A DNA stretch of 64,000 nucleotides, taken from Posidonia oceanica (Eukaryota > Streptophyta > Magnoliopsida > Alismatales > Posidoniaceae). The notes beneath the pieces are model-generated. The model was not told the DNA's origin. It made no database searches and saw nothing but the letters and a program-made list of their open reading frames with translations. Shown here piece by piece: positions 54,940 through 64,000 of this stretch. Location of the stretch: positions 103,957,501 through 104,021,500 of the forward strand of contig JAZBRS010000026.1 in NCBI GenBank assembly GCA_037176725.1, given 5' to 3'. Positions within the stretch are counted from its first letter, which is position 1. The number at the start of each line of letters is the position of its first letter. Both the position numbers and the translations under genes were made by a program.

Positions 54940-56560
54940 AGTTTTAGACTTACCGGCCGAAAGGGGCACAATGATAGACGATATGTTTCGGACCTATCAA
55001 CCGCAAAAGGAGGGAAAAAAGTGATAAGTTTCAGACTTATCAACCGAAAAGGATGAGTTTCAGATCATCAGTCGAGAAAAAGAAAACAAAGTGATAAGTT
55101 TCGAACTTAACGACTGGAAGGATGAGTTTCGGATCATCAGTCTAGAAAAAGAAGAAAACCAAATGATAAGTTTTCGGACTTATCGACTGGAAGGATAAGT
55201 TTCAGAATCATCAGCCAAGGAGGTTGCAAATGCAGATGATAAGTTTTCGGACTTATCGACCGGAAGGATGAGTTTCGGAATCATCAGCTGAGGAAAGGAA
55301 AAAAGTGATAAGTTTCGGACTTATCGACCAGAAGGATGAGTTTCAGATCATCAGCCGAGAATGCAAATGATAAGTTTCAAACTTATCCCCCGGAAGGATG
55401 AGTTTCGGATCATCGGCCGAGGATGCAAATGCAAATGATAAGTTTCAGACTTATCGACCGAAAGGATGAGCTTCGGATCATCAGCCGAGGAAAAGGAAAA
55501 GTGCAAATGATAAGTTTCGGACTTATTAACCGGAAGGATGAGTTTTGGATCATCAGCTAAGGATGCAAATGCAAATGATAAGTTTCGGACTTATCGACCG
55601 GAAGGATGAGTTTCGGATCATTAGCCAAGGATGCAAATGCAAATGATAAGTTTCAGACTTATCGACCGGAAGGATGAGTTTCAGATCATCAGTCTAGAAA
55701 AAGAAGAAAACCAAATGATAAGTTTTCGGACTTATCGACTGGAAGGATAAGTTTCAGAATCATCAGCCAAGGAGGTTGCAAATGCAGATGATAAGTTTTC
55801 GAACTTATCGACCGGAAGGATGAGTTTCAGAATCATCAGCTGAGGAAAGGAAAAAAGTGATAAGTTTCGGACTTATCGACCAGAAGGATGAGTTTCAGAT
55901 CATCAACCGAGAATGCAAATGATAAGTTTCAAACTTATCCCCCGGAAGGATGAGTTTCGGATCATCGGCCAAGGATGCAAATGCAAATGATAAGTTTCAG
56001 ACTTATCGACCGAAAGGATGAGCTTCGGATCATCAGCTGAGGAAAAGGAAAAGTGCAAATGATAAGTTTCAGACTTATTAACTGGAAGGATGAGTTTTGG
56101 ATCATCAGCTAAGGATGCAAATGCAAATGATAAGTTTCGGACTTATCGACCGGAAGGATGAGTTTCGGATCATTAGCCAAGGATGCAAATGCAAATGATA
56201 AGTTTCAGACTTATCGACCGGAAGGATGAGTTTCAGATCATCAACCGAGGAAAAGGAAAAGAGTGATAAGTTTCAGACTTATCGACCAGAATGATGAGTT
56301 TCAGATCATTAGCCAAGAAAAATAAAAATGCAAATGATAAGTTTCAGACTTATCGACCAGAAGGATGAGTTTCGGATCATCAACGGAGGAAAAGCAAAAG
56401 TGCAAATGATAAGTTTCGGACTTATCGACCAGAAGGATGAGTTTTGGATCATCAGCCGAGGATACAAATGCAAATGATAAGTTGCGGACTTATCGATCGG
56501 AAGGATGAGTTTCGGATCATCAGCTGAGGAAAAGGAAAAGTAAAAGTGATAGAAAAAGAA
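54940..56560. repeat. Array of about 22 hairpin-forming units, 67 to 70 bp
   Basis: Each unit alternates two dyads. One is GATAAGTTTCGGACTTATC (7-bp stem, 5-nt loop). The other is GATGAGTTTCGGATCATC (5-bp stem, 8-nt loop). They are joined by GACCGGAAG-like and GCCGAGG-like linkers plus ATGCAAATGCAAAT or GAAAAGGAAAA. The first dyad starts at 55022, 55091, 55163, 55239, 55305, 55367 and so on to 56475 (22 counted). A higher-order repeat of 552 bp is present (55139-55690 and 55691-56242). The array lies in the 3' noncoding part of a minus-strand element. Confidence 0.9.
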
Positions 56561-57159
56561 AAGAAAAGGAAAGGGACATCAGCAGATGAACCCGTGATAG
56601 TTAGGTATGTCAATAGGAGAAAGATGGGAGAGTGATACCACAGGGCAGCCAAAAAAGATGCCCGTGGTATCAGGAATGATACCAGGGGATAGTCGAAGCG
56701 CCCTTGGCATGGAAATGCGAAGGATGGAGACAAAACTAACGTGTTTGCCAAACGAGTAGTTAGGGGTACCAGCCCGGTGATGAGATGACGAACTCATCAC
56801 TGGATGGTTAGGGGTATCAGCCTGGATGAAGATCCAGTTGAGGGCGCTCTGCGGCCTTGCTTGATTTGATGGCGTTGGTCTGCAGAGATTCTAGCATCTG
56901 GATAGTGTGCGGGGGCTTTCTTGCAACTCCCTTGTGCTGAGAGTCCAGGTCGCTACTCCTGACTCCATGAACTACTCAATGCGTCCTATGCAGTATTCTG
57001 GCAACAAACCTGGCTAGAGGCTCAAGGCATGATTGGCAAGACATATATGCATCAAGCAAACTTGAAACACAAGCAGATGGCACAAAACATCCTTGCATTG
57101 ATTAAGTCCTGATTACATGCCTATAGCAAGCCATACAAGATACAGCATGACTCAAAACA

Positions 57160-57640
57160 GAACATGCAATTGCGCAAACGCCCTAATTGATTCGGGCTTT
57201 CTTTGACCTCCTGATATTAGGGAAAAGAGGTGTGTCAGGTGGGATCTTGCTGGTGGGCCAGAGTCCCTGCACCTCAGTCACACACTCAAGGGTGCACCTT
57301 GAGCCTTTTGCAGCCACGATGTCCATCGACTGCACTCCACAAACGCCCTAATTGATTCGGGCTTTCTTTGACCTCCTGATATCAAGGAATAGAGGTGTGC
57401 CAGGTGGGATCTCATTGATGGGCCAGAGTCCCTGCACCTCAATCACATACTCAGGGGTACACCCTAAGGCTTTCATAGCCGCGATGTCCATCGACTACAC
57501 TCCATGGCACATCAGGTTGGAAAGTTCTATTATAGCAGCAGTTGAACTGAGAGGGTAGGGCTGAAGAAGCCTAGGCATTGTGCTGTCGACAAAGGCGCCT
57601 TGCTGGAAGCCGAATTGCCGCATGACCCGAATAGGGTGGT
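57160..57640 (-). pseudogene. Short ORF remnant resembling the end of a plant mobile domain
   Basis: Minus-strand frame beginning directly at the LTR boundary: HPIRVMRQFGFQQGAFVDST, then PRLLQPYPLSS, a stop, then AAMKALGCTPEYVIEVQGLW and PPGTPLF. The PxRVxRQFGxxQ pattern recalls the end of the plant mobile (aminotransferase-like) domain found in many plant transposable elements and in extra ORFs of some Tat/Ogre elements. This is family recall, not a search. The upstream part is cut off by the LTR-B at 57641. A 165-bp in-frame tandem duplication covers its 3' half. Confidence 0.4.
57176..57505 (-). repeat. 165-bp tandem duplication, two units
   Basis: Units 57176-57340 and 57341-57505 share AAACGCCCTAATTGATTCGG and GGGCCAGAGTCCCTGCACCT. 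The period is exactly 165 bp (55 codons), so the reading frame of the mobile-domain-like ORF is kept through the duplication. Confidence 0.85.
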
Positions 57641-60610
57641 TGTAGCGATCCCATCTCGAAATCCGGACCGACGAGGGGCTCGAGAGAGAGAGATCACTAG
57701 AAGAGCCACAAAGAGGAAAACAAATGATAAAGTAAAAACACAGAGTCGCTACCTAGTCTATTAAGTCGAGAGACGAGGAAAATCAGGAAAATACATGAAA
57801 ACATGCAAATGGATGCAATACTATGCAAAATAAATGACTCATGCCAAGGACAAGGGCAAAATGGTTACTACAGGCCAGAGAAAGGGTAAGGACTCCTGTT
57901 ACGCACGGGGAAGGTGTTAGGCACCCCCGATGCGCCAGAAATCAATCTTTCTTGGCTAAACTCGCTCATATATGCAGGATTATCGATAATGCTTGCCTTA
58001 ACCGCACGCCCGAGGAGCGAGGAATGCTATGCCATACTATGAATGCTCTAAACATGCCTTAAATGCCTAAATGCCATGTATGCTTTAATTACATGCTCAA
58101 ATGTGTGCTCAAAGTGCCATGATGTGTGATGGAAAGTAAACGTGCAGCCTATGTGCTCAACAGTGTTATCAATCTTTTGAACAGGGCGTGCCCTGATTCA
58201 TAAGAACTCCAGATAGTAAGCATCACTGCTCTAAATGCAATGCAAACGAGAAACAAAACATCAGGTAAAACCACGCAATGCGGATAGCGACACGCAAAGG
58301 GGAAACAAAACAGAAGCAGCAAACCATGCAATGCAAGTGAGAAACAAAACATCGGGTAAAACCACGCAATGCGGATAGCGACACGCAAAGCGGAAACAAA
58401 GCAGAAGCAGAAAATCATGCAATGCAGGAGTACGACAAACAAAGAGAAGCAAAATAGGGGCGATAAAACCTGATCCATGTGCTTAAGAAGACAGATCGAG
58501 AAAACAATGCATGCGATGCAAGTTACAGGGCAATGAGTGATATGCAGTGATTCAGGTGGGCATAGCTTGAGGATCTGATGCCTGATCTGAATAAACTTAG
58601 GTTGGAATGAAAGATCATTCAACCAGGAAGACCAGGATGGTTAGATCGTGAAGATCCAACGGTCCGATCAAAAGTTATTCAGAAATCAAGTCAGATGGAT
58701 CAAGGGCCAGATGAAAACCTATGCTGATGCAATAGTGGTCTAAATGGGGGCCTAAATGTAAAATGCCCATGTATGCGTGCAATGTAATGAATTCTACATG
58801 CAATGAGGCTAAAAGTGCAAGGGATAATGTGCAAATGCAATGAGAATGCAATGCATGCAAAAGTGCAAACATAGGGACCTAAATGCAATTAAAGTAAACT
58901 GCAAGGGCCTAAGTGCAATGACATGGAAAAATGCAGTGCAATAGGGTTAAAGTGTGCTAAAAACTAATGCAGCAATGTAGAAGGCCAGTAGGAGCAAAAT
59001 GCAACATCAATTAAAGGATATGCATGCAATTGTGCAAGAACGGACTTACATGCAGTTTTGAAAACATGCTTGACCTAAGTGCGATGTAAAAGAAACATGC
59101 GAACATGCAACAGTTGAAATTTAGGACTAACATGCAATTAGACCTAACTGTTGGGTTTTATTGCAAATGCAAAGCAAACATGAAAGTAAGCAACAGTTAA
59201 ACATAAGGACTAACATGCAAATATGATAAACTGTTGAATTTTATTGCAATGCAAAGCAAGATGTGTAAGCATGCAGAAATAAAGCATTTGGACCTACATG
59301 CAATTAGAATAAACTGCAAGGTTTGAAATGCAAAGCAAAACAGGTATGAAAACAAGCAACAGTTTAAAATTAGGACTCATATGCAATTTAAAAAACTATT
59401 GGACTTTATTACAATGCAATATGGTTAAAAATGCAACTTAAATGATATTTTGAATGCAACTAGGACTTAAATGCAAATAAACATAATTATAGGACTTTTC
59501 AATAATGCAATATGGTTTAAATATGCATTTAAATGATGGATGAATGCAAATTGGACTAAAGTGCAAATAAACTAGATCACAGGACTTTTCAGTAATGCAA
59601 TATGGTTTAAATATGCATTTAAATGATGGATGAATGCAAATTGGACTAAAGTGCAAATAAACTAGATCATAGGACTTTTTAGCAATGTAATATAGTCTAA
59701 AACATGCATTTAAATGACTGATGGATGTAAATTGGACTGATGTGCAAATAAAATAAACTGCAAGACTAAAATGCAATGCAATATGATTTTTAAAAGCAGT
59801 TAAATGATTGATTTAAATGCACTGGACTTGAATGCAAATACAATTAACTGCTGGGCTTTTATTCAATGTAATATGATTTAAAACAAGAATTAAATGATGT
59901 GAATGAATGCATGAAGGATTGATGTGCAATTAAACTAAAATGATGGACTAAAATATAATGCAGTAATATTTAAAACAAAAATTAAATAACTTTTAAACGA
60001 AAGTTGAACCTAAAACTAAATAAAATAACTTGCAGTACTTTATTTCAATGCACTAATGAAATAAAAATCAAAACATTATCCAGCTACAGTGCTACAGTGT
60101 CGCTTGACACTGAAGCACTGCGCCGGAGAAGAGGAAGCTGCTACGGCGGTGCTGGCGGGTGGCTGGCCGTGCTGAGTTTTCGGGGAGCCGGAGGGTGTCC
60201 GCCCGAAGGTACCGGTGGTCTCAGCAGCACGTGACGGTGGCAGAGCTGCTCTACCGACCTCGGCGACTTGTTGCAGAGGCTGTTGCAGGTGGACCAGTCG
60301 CTGGAGGCAGCGGAAGGGATCGGTCGGGTGCTGGCTAAGCTGCTGGAGCTCTGGCGGTGCTCCAGGTGCTGTCCGAGGCAGCGGGGCTAGTCGGAGCGAC
60401 ACGGCACTCGGTTGTAGCTTCTGGTCGGCGTCGGAGAAGAAGGTGGCCGCAGCGGAGCTCAAAAAGCAAGGAGCGATCCGAATTCCAAAACAAAACAGCT
60501 ACAAAGCATAAATGGCACACAAGGAAGCTAAAGATGGCATCCATTACCTGTGTGAGCGGTCGGAGCGTGCTGCCGTTGTTGGGTGCACTGCTGTGACTGG
60601 AGGTCGCGGC
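57641..60610 (-). repeat. LTR-B (subfamily B1) on the minus strand, 5' end missing
   Basis: Ends (minus) GAGATGGGATCGCTACA at 57641, as does the copy at 1916-4786. It contains the TGCCTAACACCTTCCCC core (about 57910-57925), two roughly 110-bp units (58.25-58.45 kb) and degenerate GGACTAAAATGCAA-type repeats (58.75-60.06 kb). GC-rich sequence follows (60.1-60.6 kb). The LTR start is not reached: near 60610 the sequence changes to unrelated gene-like DNA. ACCAC (57636-57640) may be its target duplication. Open frames inside have no domain. Confidence 0.75.
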
Positions 60611-61120
60611 GGCGCGATCTAGGGAAGTCGCAAGATCAATTGCTACTGAGATAGATGTCTACATACTAAGTGCAACGCCTCTACCTGAGAAGTCTTTTGA
60701 TCAGTTAGGTGACCTATCAGGTTTTTCTAGACTTATGGGTAACTCTGCCAGATCCACAACACTTGGTGGAGGCTGCTCGGGGTTGAAAAACACAGAAACT
60801 GATTGTTCTTCTCCAACTCGAGGTAGGAAACAACAGAAATTAACAGCAATTACAAGATTGGAGAAGAGCATTGAAAGGGTTGCAGCAGCATATGAGAGGA
60901 AGAATGAGTTGCTCCATTTCATAAAGGTAGAAGTGGATAAGTATTCTCTTGCAGCGTGTATTGAACTCTAGAATGAAACTGACATCATAGATGGTTCAGA
61001 TGAGTGGGACTTTGCATATGGACAACTCGCATCTCAATCAACAAGGCAGTTGTTTGTTGGTCTTCCTGATGCTAACAGAAGGGCCAGGTGGATTCTTAGG
61101 GAATTTTCGAAAATGTAGTC
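60611..61120 (+). pseudogene. Myb/SANT-like protein remnant (C-terminal part)
   Basis: Reads REVARSIATEIDVYILSA and later MGNSARSTTLGGG. Next come RGRKQQKLTAITRLEKSIER and FIKVEVDKYSLAACIEL. A TAG follows near 60969, then EWDFAYGQLASQSTRQLFVG and ANRRARWILREFSKM, and then a TAG. The pattern (Ser-rich linker, helical segment, C-terminal helix pair ending near RxWLxR) recalls the C-terminal half of Myb/SANT-like proteins that accompany PIF/Harbinger transposons and their domesticated relatives. There is no DNA-binding domain in the window, because the left side is cut by the LTR. Identification is tentative. Confidence 0.4.
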
Positions 61121-61189
61121 GTTGTTCAAGATGAATCCTTAGCTCTTCTCTAATGTTATTGGTCTCATTTCAATGTCTGTTGTTGGTGT

Positions 61190-61535
61190 CTATCTGAATT
61201 GATGTTGCTATCTATTTTTATTCTATCTAAATTGATGTTACTGTTTATTTTTATCTGAACTGATGTTGTTCTAGTTGTTCACTAGTGTATATCTCAACTG
61301 ATGTTGCTGTCTATTTTTATTCTATCTAAACTAATGTTGTTTTAGCTTTTCACTAGTATATATCTGAACTGATGTTGCTGTCTATTTTTATTCTATCTAA
61401 ATTGATATTGCCATTTATTTTTATCTGAACTAATGTTGTTCTAGCTCTTTATTAGTGTTACATCTGAACTGATGTTGCTATCTATTTTTATTCTATCTGA
61501 ACTGATGTTGTTGTTTATTTATTTTATTTTTATTG
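61190..61535. repeat. Degenerate short tandem repeats (AT-rich)
   Basis: Irregular units ATCTGAACTGATGTTGCTGT + CTATTTTTATTCTATCTAAA, recurring near 61203, 61301, 61372 and 61462. They follow the Myb-like remnant where a 3' untranslated region would lie. Confidence 0.75.
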
Positions 61536-61539
61536 TCTG

Positions 61540-62060
61540 AACTGATGGTTAAATTGATAGAACTGATGGAATTTTTATTGTCTAAAATTTTGATTGTTAT
61601 ATCTGATGGAAATTTTAGATGTGAATGGTTATATCTAAATTTTTGGAACTGAATGGTGTATATCTGAACTGATGGTTAAATTGATGGAATCGATGGAATT
61701 TTTATTGTCTGAAATTTTGATTGTTATATCTGATGGAAATTTTAGATGTGAATGGTTATATCTAAATTTTTGGAAATTTATGGTGTATATCTGAATTGAT
61801 GGTTAAATTGATGGAACCGATGGAAATTTTATTGTCTGAAATTTTGATTGTTATATCTGATGGAAATTTTAGATGTGAATGGTTATATCTAAATTTTTGG
61901 AACTGAATGGTGTATATCTGAACTGATGATTAAATTGATGGAACCGATGGAAATTTTATTGTTTGAAATTTTGATTGTTATATTTGATGGAAATTTTAGA
62001 TGTGAATGGTTATATCTAAATTTTTGGAACTGAATGGTGTATATCTGCACTTATGGAAAC
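61540..62060. repeat. 127-bp tandem repeat, about 4 units
   Basis: GGTTATATCTAAATTTTTGG recurs at 61627, 61754, 61881 and 62008, exactly 127 bp apart. Units also share GATGGTTAAATTGATGGAA and TGGAAATTTTAGATGTG. Units are over 95% alike by eye, so the array is young. Confidence 0.9.
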
Positions 62061-62595
62061 TTTTGTTTATCACCAACTGAATTATAAGCGTCAGTGTTAC
62101 AATCTAAACTTTTGTTTATGTCTATTTTTAGATGTCTGCCTTGTTGGAGGAATTCATAACCATCGGTGTTAAGATATCGTATGGTGTTAATCTTTCAATT
62201 TATTACCGTCTTTGATGCATCTATTTTTAGATGTGGCAAGTCAAGATCCTTCTACTAGTGCTCATTCTGCTTCAGTGCCTGATGCCTCAAGCACTCCGTC
62301 CTCTGTAGTCAGTTAGTTATCTTTACCTGAATATCCCCAAAGTAAAAGATGTTGCTTTAGCACAAAATGAAGTTGCAGATTTTAAGGATTTAATTGGCCT
62401 TGAATTCAAACCAGAGTCATAAGAAAGCATCAATGCGGAACATGTGGTTTGCAATTCCAACTACAAGACCAGCTCATTGAACACATTGCTTGGCATGATT
62501 CTAGAAAGCTTGATTCAGTTACTTCAAATAGAACTTCTCGGAAATGGTACATAAATTAGAGTGACTGCACTGCTCAAAAGGAAATAAAGCATAGA
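62061..62595. other. Unrecognised AT-rich sequence
   Basis: No complete ORF. A Ser-rich reading (DPSTSAHSASVPDASSTPSS, 62240-62300) and NEVADFKDLIGLEFKPES (about 62364-62418) suggest decayed coding sequence. I cannot assign it to a family. Confidence 0.4.
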
Positions 62596-63108
62596 CCATT
62601 GTATGCAACAACAACTGCTGTTTCCCTTAATCCCATTATGTGGGGTGTCAACATGATCCCTTCTTTCTATGACATATCTATGGTTGCTTCTTCTGTTAAT
62701 TTATACATAATTAAGTTCTTCACCAATTCTAACCAAGTAATTTAAGCACTCATGTGCCTCTTCTAATATACAATTTTTTCAGCAGTAAAGTTGATTTTCT
62801 AAAAATGCTCAAAGTGAAAGGGAAAAACGCAAGAGGCTTACCAGGGAGAGACCATAGTAGCAGGATTAATTAATCATATACTGCAACAACAGTTGTTGTT
62901 TCCCTTAATCCCATTATGTGTGGTGGCAACAAGATCCCTTCTTTCTATTGACTTCTATCTATGGTTGCTTCTTTTGTTAATTTATACATAATTAAGTTCT
63001 TCACCACTTCTAACCAAGTAATTTAAGCACTCGGGTACCTCTTTTTAATTTACTATTTTTTGAGCAGTAAAGTTGATTTTCTAAAAATGCTCAAAGTGAA
63101 ATTACAAA
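62596..63108. repeat. Direct duplication of about 230 bp, two units
   Basis: Units at about 62600-62820 and 62880-63105 share TTTCCCTTAATCCCATTATG, TTAATTTATACATAATTAAG and AAAGTTGATTTTCTAAAAAT. They are preceded by CAACAACA. The CAACAAC...CCCTTAATCCC layout faintly recalls the tail of plant Au-type SINEs, but I would not call it one. Confidence 0.75.
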
Positions 63109-63640
63109 ACACAAGAGGCTTACCAAGGAGATAAGGCCAAGCAATAAAAACAAAAAAAAAAGGAAGACAAAACAAAAACAAAACATGCCACCACAATCCA
63201 AAGAAAAACTCAACCCATGCTACATTAGAAGCATCATCTACTCCGGTACAGTGTAGACAAAATAGGGGAGAAGCACCACTCAATCAACCATTGATTCCAC
63301 TATAATTCATAGAGCATGAGTAAGCAATTCCCAAATTCTGGATATAGATAGAATAAGTAGATCAACTGAATTACATTGAAAATAAACCAGCCTTAAAGCT
63401 AAAGTTTCCATTCAAATAAATTACATTGTCAAAGTATATCCAACTGAATGCATATATAAGAAATAAAAGTAAAAGAAGTATTGCATAATATTAGATAACA
63501 AGAAGAACATTACATACAAGGTAGATACCATTGTTAATAGTTGATACTATTATACTGGTAACAAAGTAGATAACATTAAATAACATTACAACTGAATAAC
63601 AATTTTAATAACCAGAATCGTCATCGGATGAGTCATTCAA
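63109..63640. other. AT-rich sequence without recognised features
   Basis: No coding homology, RNA gene or repeat seen. It lies downstream of the minus-strand zinc-finger remnant and could be its 3' flank. Confidence 0.4.
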
Positions 63641-63971
63641 TTATAAGACCAAAAGTTTCTCAAGTAATTCTGAATCGTAATTACCTACTACTACAACTTT
63701 CTTCTTTGGAATAAATTTTGCATTAGTGTCATCCTCATCTTCGAATTTGACTTCTATTTGAAATTCTTCTTCTTTATTGTCCCATTGGAAGAATCGACAA
63801 TTATTTTTCTTGTACATTATAATTGTAAATGTATAAGAAAGATAGTAATGCTTTGTGCTATAACATATTTAAAGTAATGCTTACATAATTGTAAAACTAA
63901 CGATTGGGATTTCGAGATGTGTGTGACATCAATCTCCTAGCTAGTTCTCCACAATTACAATAATGCAGCAT
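63641..63971 (-). pseudogene. GRF-type zinc-finger protein remnant, two exons
   Basis: Minus-strand ATG at 63971-63969 opens MLHYCNCGELARR..., then MSHTSRNPNR up to about 63902, where a GT (63901-63900) could be a splice donor. The second part reads KKNNCRFFQWDNKEEE, then an acidic and Lys-rich tail to the TAA at 63641-63643. CxCG near the start and NxCxFFxW in the second part match the plant GRF zinc finger, which binds nucleic acids. The acceptor is unclear, and the stretch that should hold the middle Cys is degraded or mis-spliced in my reading. LNDSSDDDSGY continues after the stop. Confidence 0.45.
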
Positions 63972-64000
63972 TCGATAGACAAGGTGATAAATTAAAGTGA

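Larger units (their letters stand above)
53898..57159 (-). other. Noncoding interior of the minus-strand LTR-B element
   Basis: 3.3 kb without recognisable coding sequence between the polypurine tract and the ORF remnant at 57.16-57.64 kb. It consists largely of tandem repeats (listed separately: 55-bp, 45-bp and the 67 to 70-bp hairpin array). 54.6-54.9 kb has AAGCAAGAAAAG-type repeats, and 56.57-57.15 kb is unique sequence. Long, tandem-repeat-rich 3' regions are established for Ogre/Tat elements. Confidence 0.6.

Noticed and set aside
54940..56560. Regular repeats with short separating sequences, resembling a CRISPR array
   Set aside because: Plant nuclear context with no cas genes. Linkers are repetitive rather than unique spacers, and the array has higher-order repeats like a nascent satellite.
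60656..60663. TGTCTACA on the plus strand as the start of the minus-strand LTR-B
   Set aside because: The sequence inside does not match the LTR-B start (CACCCCATTTTGAC). It falls within the Myb-like coding frame, so the 8-mer match is by chance.
62364..62460. Short reading DLIGLEFKPES resembling the start of a FAR1-type domain
   Set aside because: Only about ten residues fit, and a stop and no further motif follow.

Overview
This is nuclear DNA from a flowering plant with a large, repeat-rich genome. Almost all of the window is nested LTR retrotransposons, and I see no complete, intact cellular gene. The plant assignment rests on chromodomain Ty3/gypsy (Tekay/Del-type) and Ogre/Tat-type elements, on Ty1/copia elements with an initiator-Met-tRNA-type primer site, and on gene-like remnants near the right edge. 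I cannot name the species.

Two related Ogre/Tat-like LTR groups dominate. LTR-A (about 1.58 kb) starts TGTAGATATYCC and is followed by a primer site TGGCRATCACGRTGGGAC. LTR-B (about 2.6 to 5.3 kb, several subfamilies) starts TGTARACACCCC and usually ends ...CTACA. From left to right: 1-1915 is the 5' leader and 5' LTR of a minus-strand LTR-A element running off the left edge. It sits inside a plus-strand LTR-B (1916-4786), which sits in the leader of gag-only element 1 (4787-13401). Element 1 has a broken gag split by a 2.6 kb minus-strand solo LTR (6176-8772, target duplication GATAT). Its 3' LTR is cut by another LTR (13402-15143), next to which lies a minus-strand Tekay-type element (15144 to about 27.3 kb). 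The integrase of that element is interrupted by a 5.3 kb solo LTR (18495-23817, target duplication GGTAG).

The Tekay element lacks its 5' LTR and abuts the integrase end, 3' region and truncated 3' LTR-A of element 2 (27.33-32.08 kb). That LTR is fused to the 3' part of an LTR-B (to 36102). Copia pol (minus) and copia gag (plus) fragments follow head to head (36103-38005). Then comes an LTR-B (38043-40570 plus 50041-50599) that hosts a complete gag-only element 3 (40571-50035, target duplication GACTT, LTRs about 99% identical). Right of it are a Reina-like gypsy pol remnant, a short copia LTR with primer site and gag, and an inverted copy of the first 1 kb of the same LTR-B (52853-53885).

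The inverted copy leads into the noncoding interior of a minus-strand element with several tandem arrays. The main one is about 22 hairpin-forming units (54.94-56.56 kb). Next are a short ORF remnant resembling the end of a plant mobile domain and a minus-strand LTR-B (57641 to about 60610). The last 3.4 kb is different, AT-rich and gene-like: a Myb/SANT-like remnant, 127-bp tandem repeats, a duplicated 230-bp segment and a GRF-type zinc-finger remnant on the minus strand.

The most unusual signal is a 21-nt imperfect dyad, GTCGCC-N9-GGCGAC. It recurs about 45 to 50 times with a constant 9-nt spacer, in LTR-A, some LTR-B copies and the element leaders. A second LTR carries an analogous 23-nt dyad.
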